Origin: Chiridota heheva
Lineage: Eukaryota > Echinodermata > Holothuroidea > Apodida > Chiridotidae
Direction of reading: 5' to 3'
Assembly (NCBI GenBank): GCA_020152595.1
Contig: JAIGNY010004313.1
Location: 178,748-242,747 of the forward strand
DNA length: 64,000 bases
Part shown: positions 33,877-45,698 of the stretch, in pieces
Layout: every line of letters starts with the position of its first letter
How positions within the stretch are numbered: position 1 is the first letter of the stretch
Notes under the pieces: generated by a model
Databases searched by the model: none
What the model was told of the DNA's origin: nothing
The model's input: the letters and a program-made list of their open reading frames with translations, nothing else
Position numbers and translations under genes: made by a program

Positions 33877-34419
33877 TGTGATGTCACTCTAATACAACTA
33901 GACTTTCTTCATCAGTTTCAATAAAAGAAGTTTATTCACAGTTCTGTATTGATCTTTTATCATACCTTATTCTTTAAGATATTATGGAAAGGTAGAGATT
34001 TTATATCCAGCAGAAAGTTCTTTAAATTCTGAACAGAGTAATCTTTAAATTATGACAGTAGTATCTGTTAAAGTGCAAAAAGTTTTAATGAATACGAAAG
34101 TTGTGATATATGAAAGAGAGGACAGCTCAAATTAAAATTCTGTCCTAAATTTCAGTCCCTGGAAATCATTACTTTTTCCTCCTGGTTAATTTTGAGAATG
34201 ATTATGATGGAAATTCACAATTTCTTAGGCGTATTTAACTGAATGGTAAGAATGGTAGTGAAGAATTGGAAAACAATAGGTTAACATCAGGAAATTCATG
34301 AATTGTATTGTTGTGATGTCACAAATTTACAATGAAATGTGCAAAATAATTATGATAAGGCTCTAAAATTCAAAATGCTATGAAATGGGTTTGTTTTTTT
34401 AGCTGATTTTAATGAATGT
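33877..34419 (+). other. Intron, nothing firm recognised
   Basis: AT-rich sequence with hints of the same fold-back families but no clear ends, running into the 20-bp minisatellite. Confidence 0.4.
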
Positions 34420-36045
34420 TTGGTTATTTTCTTGGTTTCTAGCAAATTTTAATGGTTTCTAGCATATTTTAATGGTTTCTAGCCTATTTCCATGGTTTCT
34501 AGCTTATGTTTTTATTTCTAGCATATTTCCATGGTTTTTAGCATATTCTAATGGTTTCTAGCTTATTTTCTTGGTTTCTAGCATATTTCTATGGTTTATA
34601 GCATATTTCCATGGTGTATTGCCTATTTTCTTGGTTTGTAGCATATTTCCATGGTTTATAGCATGTTTCTATGGTGTATAGCAATATTTCCATGGTGTAT
34701 GGCATATTTCCATGGTTTATAGCATATATCCATGGTTTATAGTATATTTCCATGATTTGTAGCTTATTTCCATGGTGTATAGCATATTTCCATGGTGTAT
34801 AGCATATTTCCATGGTGTATAGCAATATTTCCATGGTGTATAGCATATTTCCATGGTTTATAGCATATTTCCATGGTTTGTATCTTATTTCCATGGTGTA
34901 TAGCCTATTTTCTTGGTTGTAGTGTATTTCCATGGTGTATAGCATATTTCCATGGTGTATAGCATATTTCCATGGTGTGTAGCAATATTTCCATGATGTA
35001 TAGCATATTTTCATGGTTTATAGTATGTTTCCATGGTTTATAGATATTTCCATGGTTTATAGATATTTCCATGGTTTATAGCATATTTTCATGGTTTATA
35101 TCTTATTTCCATGGTGTATAGCCTATTTTCTTGGTTTGTAGCATATTTCCATGGTTTATAGCATATTTTCTTGGTTTATAGCATATTTCAATGGGGTATA
35201 GCATATTTCCATGGTTTATAGCATGTTTCCATGGTGTATGGCATATATCCATGGATTATAGCGAGTATTGCATATTACCATGGTTTATAGCATATTTCTA
35301 TGGTGTATGGCATATTTCCATGGTTTATAGCATATTTCCATGGTTTATAGCATATTTCCATGGTTTATAGCGTTAAAGAATATGTCCATGGTGTATAGCA
35401 TATTTCCATGGTTTATAGCCTATTTCCATGGTTTATAGCCTATTTCCATGGTGTATAGCCTATTTTGTTTGGTTTGTAGCATATTTCCATGGTTTATAGC
35501 ATATTTGCATGGTTTATAGCATATTTGCATGGTTTATAGCATATTTGCATGGTTTATAGCATATTTTCATGGTGTATAGCCTATTTTCTTGGTTTTTAGC
35601 ATATTTCCATGGTTTATAGCATGTTTCCATGGTGTATAGCAATATTTCCATGGTGTATAGCATATTTCCATGGTTTATAGCATATTTCCATGGTTTATAG
35701 CATATTTCCATGGTTTCTAGTATATTTCCATGGTTTATAGCATGTTTCCATCGTGTATAGCTTATTTTCTTGGTTTGTAGCATATTTCTATGGTTTACAG
35801 CATGTTTCCATAGTGTATAGCAATATTTCCATGGCTCATGGCATATTTCCATGGTTTATAGCATATTTCCATGGTTTATAGCATATTTCCATTGTTTATA
35901 GCATATTTCCAAGGTGTATAGCATATTTCCATGGTTTTATGGCATATTTTTATGGTGTATAGTATATTTCCATGGTGTATGGCGTATTTCCATGGTGTAT
36001 TACATATTTCCATGGTATATGACATTACCGTGGTGTATGACACAT
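34420..36045. repeat. ~20-bp minisatellite, roughly 80 units
   Basis: The unit is about ATTTCCATGGTTTATAGCAT, with TTTATAGC, TGTATAGC and TTTGTAGC variants and a CCATGG core in most units. Local higher-order blocks recur, including inserted A in AGCAATATTTCC every few units. The left margin is more diverged (TTTCTAGC units). The array stops about 110 bp before the last PPM1G exon, so it lies next to the branch point and polypyrimidine region of that intron. ORFs here on the - strand (MEICYKPWKYAINHGNM-type) are by-products of the repeat. Confidence 0.95.
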
Positions 36046-36154
36046 TTTCTTCTGATTAAGCTTTAAGTTGTTGCTGCCTGTCCCTATATATTTAATGAGC
36101 TTGCATATACACCTAATCAACAATTGTTTCTTAACTGATTTGGTTTTTCTCCAG

Positions 36155-36322
36155 TTGTTTGATCTCTGCCTCGCACCGGACACCTCAGGAGATGGCACCG
36201 GCTGTGACAACATGACCTGCATCATCATTAAGCTCAACCACTACAAAACGTCTTCAGACCCAGGCAGCAAGAGAAAAGCACAAAAAGAGGAAGCAGCAGA
36301 AGTTAAAAGACCTAAAAATTGA
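36155..36322 (+). CDS. PPM1G: PPM1G last coding exon
   Basis: Acceptor TTTTTCTCCAG ends at 36154; entry is in phase 0; stop TGA at 36320-36322. The peptide [20 protein letters not shown] then [11 protein letters not shown] is the C-terminal PP2C signature. The Asp of GCDNMT is a conserved metal ligand, and [17 protein letters not shown] is nearly invariant in PPM1G. A basic tail follows ([18 protein letters not shown] style), matching the basic nuclear-localisation-like C-terminus of vertebrate PPM1G (KKKKAKRD). With ~65 residues expected upstream, the whole protein would be about 543 residues, close to the vertebrate length. Confidence 0.96.
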   Translation: MFDLCLAPDTSGDGTGCDNMTCIIIKLNHYKTSSDPGSKRKAQKEEAAEVKRPKN

Positions 36323-37353
36323 CGACGATTTCTTGCGTCTTGTAGGATCTTCATCTTTACATGCAGAAGGAGTTGAGTGGTGCAGTCACCCATGGGGACT
36401 GTAAGAAATAGGGATAAGGCGTGAGTTTCTGCGAGAAAGGTGAAGTGTAACACGTTGAAAACTTGTTCATAGCAGAGAGTTAGTGTACTGATATGTATGA
36501 TTGTAGAACTGGGAGGCAGAAACGCTATGCATGGTTCCATCAGGTTAACATCAGATATCTTTTGCCAAAGTCATGATGAAGTGTCTTATCACTATCTTTC
36601 AAGGTTAATTTCCTTGCTGAATTTTCTCTTAAATCTTGTGTTTTGTCAGATGTTTGGAAGAGATAAGACCTAAGAGGATGCATATTTTGTTCTTGATTCG
36701 GAGGGGGGTTCTGTGCTTAATGAAATGTACATGGGGTCAGTTTTTGTTGATTTTGTTCTATTTGTAGGATTTTAGGGTGACACAAGTAATTTGGAGTTCC
36801 AAACATTGTTGTAAAAGGAATTAGACTATGCTACTTATTTTGATACCTTGAAGTGTGTTAGATAAGTTCTTGCTACATGTATGTGATTGAAACTCTCTGT
36901 ACACCAGAGGCTTTCTCAATTCAGGAGAATTCCAAGAAATTTGATGAAATTAATCTCTCTGGTGTTCACTTAATCCAAAAAAACGTTTTAGCGTTCGTTC
37001 TATTGAGTGTGCAACCTAAATTCAAGTGGTATGTTTTGACACAAGGTAAGTAGGCAAATAAGTATGGAGTGACTACATATTGTTTTGAGAGGGCTTTTTT
37101 TTTTGCCTGGGAGTGTGTCTTCATTCAGGAAAAAGATGCAGATTTCTAAAGAGACCCTTTCAGTCAAGATGAGGGTTTGAAATGATACAGTCCATTTTCC
37201 ATTTGGTTATGTTAAATGAAGAAGAATCAGCCATGGCTGGCTTGAATGCTTTCAAGTAAAAAGGAGATTGAAAGATGATTCCAATTAAAATGGCCGTTGA
37301 AATTTTGTCTCGTAGATAAATTGTGATATTTGGGTGGGAAGGGTTACACAGAG
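36323..37353 (+). other. Probable PPM1G 3' UTR and downstream
   Basis: No coding signal was seen. Reading the strand by eye there is no AATAAA between the stop and 37386; an ATTAAA variant lies at 37284. The first AATAAA is at 37387-37392, inside the next dispersed repeat. The real cleavage site cannot be fixed from sequence. Confidence 0.45.
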
Positions 37354-37668
37354 TTGGAATTGATTATAAAATTTCCCACGGTTCTGAATAAAGGTGCCGC
37401 AAATCTTCCCACGAAAAATCACGACAAATAATATAAATGTAGTAAATACATCTTTGTATGCTCCCCTCTTTCGCAATTAATGTACTATTCATCATACAAT
37501 TGCATGGGGTCGTTTTTAGAGCACATATTTACCACATACTGGATACTATATTGTTGTTTACTCAATAAATCTAAAAAGCCCAAACAATTTTATTTATTTT
37601 TCTTCCTGCGAATTCCCAAGAATCTCGTGGTTATATTGACGGAACTGTATATTTTGTCCGGCTCTAGG
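37354..37668 (+). repeat. ~300-bp dispersed repeat, copy 4
   Basis: Forward copy of the family at 5768, 13296 and 26825: TTTCCCACGGTTCTGAATAA, AATAATATAAATGTAGTAAA, CATACAATTGCATGGGG, TATTTTGTCCGGCTC. It carries the first AATAAA after the PPM1G stop. Confidence 0.75.
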
Positions 37669-38404
37669 GTAACATAATAACCCACACATATGATATACAG
37701 TTTGTGAAAATGGGTGAAACAGAAAAATGAAACCAACCAAAAAAACATAAATTTAGTTGTAAAAACTGAATGGTTGGAGAGTTACTGGTTATCCATATGC
37801 AGTCTTGATATGATGAAATAGGAAAAGTTAGGATTTTGCTGAGAACTAGGTCATTTTTGTTTGTTTTAGCGATGTTATGAAATATTTAAGTATGTCGTGT
37901 GTAGTGACAATCAGTGACAAAGGTTAAAAAGAAAAAAAAAGAGTTGCTGAACTACAAGCAGAACCAGATTGGGTCAGCATTATGATTGGGTCAGCATTAT
38001 TATTGGGTCAGCAGCATGATTGGGTTTTCAGTGTTATTGGGTTAGCAGTATGATTGGGTTTTCAGCTTTATTGGGTCAGCAGTATGATACCTCGAGTTGG
38101 TTAATTCAGGAAATGAATAATGAATGATGTGAGACTCATCTAAGCGTAGAATGAGCTCTTGTCCAAGGGCCATGGGAATACATTTTGCTTCCCAATGTAT
38201 TTTTAGCATGTATACAGATGTTGCTGTTGACATCGAATTTTTTTTTTAGATGTGTATAAAGGACCAATTGCCTAAAGACTGGTGAAAAAGATTTCCTAAA
38301 ATCTATTGAAATTTTAGTAGTTGTGATGCCAATTTTTTATGTTCATTCAACCACTGTAAAGGGCAAAAATCGATTAGTACACCTGAGCTACTTTTGAGGT
38401 AGCT
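37669..38404. other. Intergenic, short direct repeats only
   Basis: A GATTGGGTCAGCATTAT-like unit is repeated five or six times between about 37965 and 38090. No gene was seen. Confidence 0.5.
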
Positions 38405-38536
<132 letters not shown>

Positions 38537-38738
38537 TATAAAGTGCAAGTGTGAACATTAGCCACACAAGAAGATAACTAAGTGGGCCAATCAGATCATT
38601 CACTGCTGTTTAGGGAAATAAAAACAAGTACACAAGAACAGAAACAAAAATAAAATATAAACATCACATGACCAAAGGCAGTTGAATAGTACGCACCAAT
38701 ATAGCTGTTAACCACTGCAAACAGATTAAAACCCTCCA

Positions 38739-39107
38739 TCATCTCACAGACAGGAGGTAACGATGGACCCAGGTCTTAAAAGCTTGGATGCCATTATCTA
38801 TTATTTTACCAACAGCATCATCTGGAAGGGTATTCTGTATTCTGGTGGAATACCCCTCCTGTTGATGCTGTTGGTATGCTGTTGATAACGGCAACTTATT
38901 CCAGATTCTTTCACCATAGTAAGCAAAAAAGTAGTACAGGTGAGAATGCAGAAGACTTGGACTGTCTTTGTTGCTTAGTATCTTAAGAAAATTATTTTGA
39001 TTATGGATGAGATTTGTTGTAAACCCAAATTCTTGCCAATTCATATCCCATACTAAGTGTAGTAGTAAATTTAATTTCAGAATTAGAAAAGTGTAAGGTG
39101 GACACAT
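38739..39107 (-). pseudogene. Possible LINE ORF2 C-terminal remnant
   Basis: A 122-codon open frame reads FAYYGERIWNKLPLSTAYQQ and ends FKTWVHRYLLSVR. The YGERIWNKLP motif resembles the YGERAFSVAAPxLWNxLP C-terminal motif of CR1/jockey-like LINEs, and the following ~55 residues could be the rest of that tail. The 40-residue middle (GYSTRIQNTLPDDAVGKIID) is not familiar. No intact domain and no host homologue was recognised. Confidence 0.35.
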
Positions 39108-39343
39108 GTTCTGGCAATGACTTACAAATAACTATTATCAAGTTATTTTGATGTGTTTTTTTTTTTTTAAATGGCATAAACTAACCATTTTAAATTTTCT
39201 GTATATCAGAATCATTCAAATTTGTGACACTCATTTTGGTGTGGGATAGAATTGGTATATAATTGGATTTACTGGATGAATCCGAATTACAGACAATGTG
39301 TATTTGGCCTATTCGTAAATCTCTCTCTTTTCTCATGGTCTAG

Positions 39344-39920
39344 TTAAAGGATTAGTTCAATATTCAAGCAAGTTAATCTTATATAAAAGAGGACTTCAAA
39401 AGAACCAAAATGGTGAAGAAAGCGGTCAAAAGTCTTCTGTTAAGGAGATAATCAAGTTTAAAGCTCTTGTCTTATCTGTGTAGAAATGACTGGTTTAGTA
39501 AATCTGCTATAGAAAAATGGCATCTTCATCCGCACATTCTTAACAATTTTTAATGTATTTTAAAGAAAGTTTATTTAATTTGTTCACTCTTTAAATTATC
39601 TTTCTTGGAACTTTTGTCAGGTGGTACATCAAAAATACCTTTCCTAGATCGTTTTACTACTTTTTTGACATATCCCATGGTTTTTAAGCCACAAAATCAC
39701 AGCACAAAATATGATAGAATACATAGAGACTGAGGAATCTGAGGCTATGACATCACAACTAGTCTGATATCAGTCGTTTCCACACAAATTATACCAAACT
39801 TTAAAGTTAGATCTCATTAACGGAATAAGATTTTTGAATGCTTTTCTTCACTATTTTGTTTCTTATGAAGTCCTCTTTTATATGAAATGGACATGCTTGT
39901 CCACTGAACTAATTCTTTAA
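39344..39920. repeat. Fold-back repeat family A, copy 2
   Basis: The ends are inverted: TTAAAGGATTAGTTCAATAT at the left and ACTGAACTAATTCTTTAA at the right. The arms extend inward for >100 bp (AACCAAAATGGTGAAGAAAG against TTCTTCACTATTTTGTTTC). Its interior is in the opposite direction to the copy at 27373. Confidence 0.7.
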
Positions 39921-40440
39921 ACTTAAATATCTCCTTAACGGAATAGAATTATTGAATGCTTTCTTAACAATTTTGTTTCTTTTTAAGTCTTCTTGCGCAT
40001 AGAATGGACTTGCTTGACCTGTGCACTAATCCTTTAAGTTTAAAACTTTTAAGTCATATGTGCAGAATTGATTAAAGTCAGACTAGTTGTGACAACACAT
40101 CCTCAAATACCTGAAAGTATTTGATTCTAACATATTTTGTCCTGCAATTGTGTGGCTTTAAAACAATGAGATATGTTGGGAAAGTATTAAAATGGAATCT
40201 AGTAAGAGTAATTTAATTTTCTACTTGAAGAAAGTCCAAATAGTAAAAAAAGGAAAATATATATATTTTTGAATACATTAACAATTGTCAAGAAAGTGAG
40301 GATGAGAGTGCCAACTTAATTATAGTAGACTTAACCACAACTGTCATTTCTACACCGATAAGACTAAACCTCAAACTTAAATAGCTTATAAACCAAATAA
40401 AACATTGAAATCATTTCTTCATCATTTTCTTTCTATTTAA
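39921..40440. repeat. Partial copies of fold-back family A
   Basis: 39921-40039 is a right-hand arm ending CACTAATCCTTTAA. 40040-40440 matches the interior of the copy at 27373 (AGACTAGTTGTGA, GGAATCTAGTAAGAGTAATT, AACAATTGT, ATAGTAGACTTAACCAC). The order suggests insertion of copies into one another or deletion. Confidence 0.6.
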
Positions 40441-40800
40441 GAAGTATTCCTGTGAATTTTTATTTTTATACATTTGATAGAAGACTATTCAAGAAACAAT
40501 TTGGTGTACAAATCTTGTTGATATCTTTTTCCGCTTAGGAATTATTGCATTTTTAAGATTACGGTAATTTAGGAAGAGGCAATTAATTTTCAAAGTACAT
40601 GTAAATACACAAAAATGGTCTTGGATTTGCCTTTATAAAATCACACTGTACACTGTGAGGTCACTTTTCAACAAATTTATGTAATCTTTAAAATGCAATT
40701 AACTCCTAAGGGGAAAAAGATGATCAACATGATTTTTACACCAAATTATTTCTTTCAGAGTCCTCTATCATATATTTGAAAATTCACAGGAATGTTCCTT
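40438..40800. repeat. Fold-back repeat family B with ~95-bp arms
   Basis: The left arm (GTATTCCTGTGAATTTTTAT, ACAATTTGGTGTACAAATC, TTGATATCTTTTTCCGCTTA) is the inverted counterpart of 40700-40795 (GGGGAAAAAGATGATCAACA, ACACCAAATTATTTCTTTC, CACAGGAATGTTCC). Solo arms of this family occur at 33770-33876 and 45772-45870. Confidence 0.7.
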
Positions 40801-42810
40801 TAAAATCTCTTTCATATAATATAAGCCTCGAGAACTAATCATAAGAGTTATCAGTGTTGTTGAATTTCAAAATTTGCTTATTTCCTTGAAAGTTGTATCA
40901 GGAATTTGACATTGTGTCTCATTAGCACTAAAAGGATGTATATTTAGACAAATTTTGCTAATTGACTTTCAATGGATTTTGTAAACTTTAAAAAGTTGTT
41001 AACCTTCTTTACTTTGAGAGTAGATGAGTGTAGAATTGAGATGTAAATGTTGCTTCAAAAGACCATTTTTTGAGTATATTTTGTCATGTTTAAAACTTCT
41101 TAATAATATTGTAACAGCTCAATTAAAAATTGAATCAATAATAAGTAATGATGACTTCCAGTACAGATTCTGTGTTGCTGTTTGTTTAGTTGTTTTCTAT
41201 TTGTTTTCATGAGATGTTCAGTAAATGATAATATGGGTGTGGCATCTCATTCACACCTCTCCCTTGCCAGGTCTAGTTTAGTAGTAGTAAGATGTAGGGT
41301 CGTAACTTTGTTTTCACAAAGTGGGTGAGGGGCATGGGGCCATATTTTTCCTCTTTAAAGTGAACAATGTTTTTTTATATAAACATTTTCCCTGAAAGTA
41401 TGGGTGACAAGTCCCCTGTCTCCCACCCTGTCCCCCTCCCAGAAACCTTGGCCCTGATCAGATGACTATGTAGCCACCTTACTCTGCCTCTTATTAATTG
41501 ATAGATTGGACTCCAGGATTTCACATAGTTATATTTTAGGGTCTGCAGTTACATTTAAAAAAAGGAACATTTTGGGTTCTAGGTAAATGTTTCACAGAGT
41601 CTTTCCTGTTGCATTTGGTGGTTGACGATGCTGATAAGTCAAATGCCCCATGTACATGCTGATGACTTGTTTTTTAGCCTTCGTTATTGTAGGATGTAGT
41701 CATGGCCATAATTTCTAGAGGGATCTTGTCCTCAGTGAAAGTTTTCTGAATCACTTCCTTCTAATTAGTTATGTCAATTCAAAACACAAGTAACTAAATG
41801 TTGTGGTGGAAGGGAGGAAATACAGCTGTTTTCCAGTGAGTCTTATCAAGCCAGAAAGATTTCTTTTTCATTAAAAAGAAAAATCTGTCTTATATTACAT
41901 TCCATTATTTGAAATAAATTTAATATGGATTGAAAGAAGACTAACTTGAAATATGAGCATACACCAGGTTTATGGCTGATACTGAATGCTTATGACAAGA
42001 TTTTTCTGACAAAAATTGGGTCTTGTGGTATTCTGCTGAAGGGCCCCAGCATAGAATGTTTTACTTCAGAACGCTATGCTCTGTTATGTCATTACACCCC
42101 CACCCTCTCCCCACTTTGTAAAAGAGAAAATACCTACCTGGATGAAATCCCAATCTTGAGTTAAGTGCAGGCACTTTATATATGATGTAGATGCAGCTGC
42201 TTTGTTGAAGTCAAATCTAAACACAATTACTGGAAAAAAAGATCACCAATTTAGGAAAATCTTTGCAATAATCTGCAAAGCTTTATGATGACAAAGGTGT
42301 ATTTTTGTAACATTTATACATTCCACATAGTCATATATTCATCGACTTGGTCCTCTCTACTAATAATTATGTATACAGCATTATTTTAATTTCTCTCACG
42401 AAAGATCTTATAAATGCTAGAAATTCTTGTTATATAACATTTGGGTTTGGGGGGTTTGCCCCTGCACCCAGACCAGTTCTTCCTTCATAATGAAATTTCA
42501 GTTAAAAGATGATACTGTTTTTTTCATAGTATGATCATTTATATCTGTATGTATGCATAGCCTTTTTTAAACATTTCATCTCATCCCATCTCATTCATTT
42601 TCCTTCACTCAACTCTGCCTTGCCGCTGGAAAATCCCTGTTCATATTTATGGCATCACAGGACCATATTTTCCCAGTGGGCATGTATGCTTTTATCACTG
42701 CACATTTGATGTCATCTTGTCCCCACATTGACGTGGGTATGGGGTAGTTACCCCCCTCCACACACACATACACACTTTTCTAAAAAATAGTCCTTCATAT
42801 ACTTATTGCA
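40801..42810. other. Intergenic, no gene recognised
   Basis: AT-rich sequence with short ORFs only. The 41280-41460 stretch has GC-rich C/G runs of the sort seen in the repeats at 45.9 and 47.6 kb, but its ends are unclear. Confidence 0.45.
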
Positions 42811-42818
42811 TGATTTAG

Positions 42819-45690
42819 CAGAGTTGTTGACTTAAGTCGCTGACTTGGACTCTAGTCACATTTTTTTTTACTTGTGACTTGACTTGCGAATAAATGACTT
42901 GTGACCTGACTTGACTCGCGAACAAGTGACTTGACTTGCGAACAAGTGACTTGAAGAAATATGACTTGTCAACATTCAACATTTTCACAAATAAAAACTG
43001 AATAATGGTTTTGCAGAAATTAAAGAAGTTGTAGATGTCTTTATTGTATACACTTTTAATTGCAACATAAACTGGATCCATGTACCGTACCTTTCATTGG
43101 AAGAATCTTTATGCAATACAAGTTGTGTACAGAACGCACATAAGCCTACTGCATTTCAGGGCCTCAAAAGATGGAAATAAAACTTAATTATATAAAAACG
43201 ACTGGATGAAAGGTTAAAGAATCTATACTTTTTTTTAGCGTACAAGCTCTAGCTAAAATATTGGACAGCTGTTTTAACAATTCAACTTTATGAGAGATAT
43301 TTAGGTGTCTTTCTCTTGATTATTTCCATCCTCAACTTCTCACCACCTCCCTTTTCCAATGTTGGATTTGGAGGAAACTGGAAATGTCAAGGAAACTGCC
43401 TCATGGACGCTTCATCATGCGTCCAATTATGTTCTGGGCTGAACAACAAGATGTTGACAAACTTAAGTTTTGAATTGCAACAGTTCATGTTGTATGGCGA
43501 CACGAAAGGGGTGGGAAAATAGGTGAAACGTTCCACCAGGCTGCTATAATTGAAAATGGCTTACATTAAACAACGACTGAAATCCCATTCCCAAAGAGCT
43601 TCCACACTTTTGCCATTTCTCTTTTTGAGTATACAAACTTTGAGCATTCCAAAAAAACTCAATTTGCCACTTCCTGCATCATATTTTTGTGTCCTTACTT
43701 TTTGAAGAATTTAGAGTATCCTTGTGTGAATAATTCTTTGTTTTGTCTTTACGTATATTTTCTTATATAACTGTCTTTGTTAACTTAACATTTATGTCAT
43801 ACAGTGTTTTCTGGTTTTAGAAGTCACTTCTCATGAATCTAATCAGCTAACATACCAAGGTATGCTCTAGCAAGAGTGCTTTAATAGATAACATGTTTTT
43901 AAATGTAATGGGTCGTCTAGGTCAGGGGTGGGGCCATGGCCCCTGATAATTTTCTGATGGTACTGTTTTACTATGAGATAATTCTTAGTCACGGTTTATG
44001 TAAATTTTTGGGAAATTTCATTTTAATTTTTGGGAAATTTTATTGAGAAATTTCCTTCCAGTCTTATGAAATTTTCAGAAACTTTCCTTCAATTTGGGGC
44101 AATTTTTCTTCGATTTCCGATCAATTTTTGGTCAATTTCCTTCAATGTTTGGAAAATGTCTTTTCAATTTTGTTCAATTTCCTTAATCCTCGTGTAATGT
44201 TATTCAATTTTCGAAACATTTTATTTATTTTGGGGCAATTTTTATCGATTTCATTATAAAAAAAATTAATTTTTAGTAAATTACCTTCAATATTTGGGAA
44301 ATTTCCTTCATTCTAGTGCCATTTTCTTCAATTTTCGGAACATTTTTTCATTTTGAAAGCAATTTTTCTTTAATTTTTGATATATTTTCATCAATTATCG
44401 GAAATGTTGCCAAATTTTACCAAAAATAAAATAATTTCACCAAAGTTTTCTTCAATTTGATGTCCATAATTTCCCAATCAAAAGAAAAACTTTCAGGGAG
44501 TATCTTTCTCACTGCTGCCCGCTTATAAAACACTCTTGTCCCATTTTTTGTCCCATTATGACAAAACTGCTAATGAAACATGTTATCTTACATCCCGGGT
44601 TTGGTTTGGCCTGCTCCTCTCCCCCCTCCTTCCCCTCCCCTTCCTAAAATTTTATACTGGCTCCGCCCCTGGTCTAGGTAAGATATAAACAGAAAAATGA
44701 ATCAATTTCATTTTTATGGCTTTTTGATGAGCTCACCTCCAACTATAAATGTGATGCAGCTTCTCATTTAGCAGTGAATGATTGCACGACGTCAGAAATA
44801 ATCCGCCCCAATGACTGACATTTGTTTTTATGGGTTGCCTTAGAAAAAGTTACGTTATAAATTACCCAGGTTTTTCTTCTAATTGTTTAGCATAATTCTG
44901 AAACTTGTCAGCAAAATTGCTTTAACTCTTTAAGATATCATAAAAACTGTCATAGTAGCAAAGTATTTCATTAAAATAGGTTAGACATTAACCGTTTGAA
45001 ATCTCAGGCACCAATTTACATTTTTATGCAAATTTTGTGATGTTTTACAGGCAGACAGGGCAACCTTGGTATGCATATTTTCTTTTGTAAATCCCTTGTT
45101 TCCAAATGTCTATCATCTGATCATAATTCTTAGAAACAGCAAGTTTTGACTAAAAGTTTTAAAAGTCTTTGCTATGCTCCCAATAAGATTATAGTAGGAA
45201 TAAACTTTTTCATCATTTTATTGACTAAGAGTTGGAAGGAAATTTAAAGAATTGAATAAACTGATAAAGATATTGAGCTGTCTGCCAGCAGCCTAGTCAT
45301 ACATGTCATACATCACAAATGTTGCATGAATTAAACACTTCTTTCAAACTTCAAAAACTGATCTGCTCGTAGTTTTATACTCTTTTTAATTTGCATCTGC
45401 ACATAGACCTTTAAATATGATTTAATTTGTAATCCAGATATTTTCCTTCTGTAATCGCCTGATCGTTGTGTAGACTTTCATATAATTGAATTGTAGCATA
45501 CCATAGCAGAAAGTGCTACCCTGGCTCTTGCCTTCAGTTTGAAAGTGTGTGACTTGGCTTGCCGAAAACTATGACTGACTTATGACTTGACTTGACTTGC
45601 TAGCAAATGACTTGTGACTTGAGTTGACTTGCCAACAAGTGACTTGTGACTTGACTTGACTCGCAAAAATATGACTTGGTTACAACTCTG
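42819..45690. mobile_element. 2.87-kb hAT-like element with perfect 8-bp TSD
   Basis: The left end CAGAGTTGTTGACTTAAGTC and the right end GACTTGGTTACAACTCTG form terminal inverted repeats. Perfect duplications TGATTTAG lie at 42811-42818 and 45691-45698. Subterminal GACTTG/CAAGT repeats occupy ~42835-42970 and ~45545-45675, pointing inward from each end as hAT transposases prefer. No transposase frame is left, so it is non-autonomous or decayed. It contains a nested hAT-like insertion at 43923-44671. A relative of the empty target occurs at 48655-48720. Confidence 0.9.
43923..44671. mobile_element. Nested hAT-like element, 749 bp, perfect 8-bp TSD
   Basis: Ends CAGGGGTGGGGCCATGGCCC and GGCTCCGCCCCTG (inverted CAGGGGCGGAGCC). 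Perfect duplications GTCTAGGT lie at 43915-43922 and 44672-44679. The interior, about 43990-44470, is a degenerate tandem array of a ~35-bp unit around TTTTTGGGAAATTTCCTTCA. It is entirely inside the hAT at 42819-45690 and is therefore younger. Confidence 0.9.
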
Positions 45691-45698
45691 TGATTTAG

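Noticed and set aside
34589-35852. Repetitive ORFs on the - strand (141 and 112 codons)
   Set aside because: Products of the ~20-bp minisatellite; the peptide merely repeats the unit.
43316-43522. 68-codon ORF within the large hAT as a transposase scrap
   Set aside because: No hAT transposase motif (such as the C-terminal dimerisation region) can be seen.
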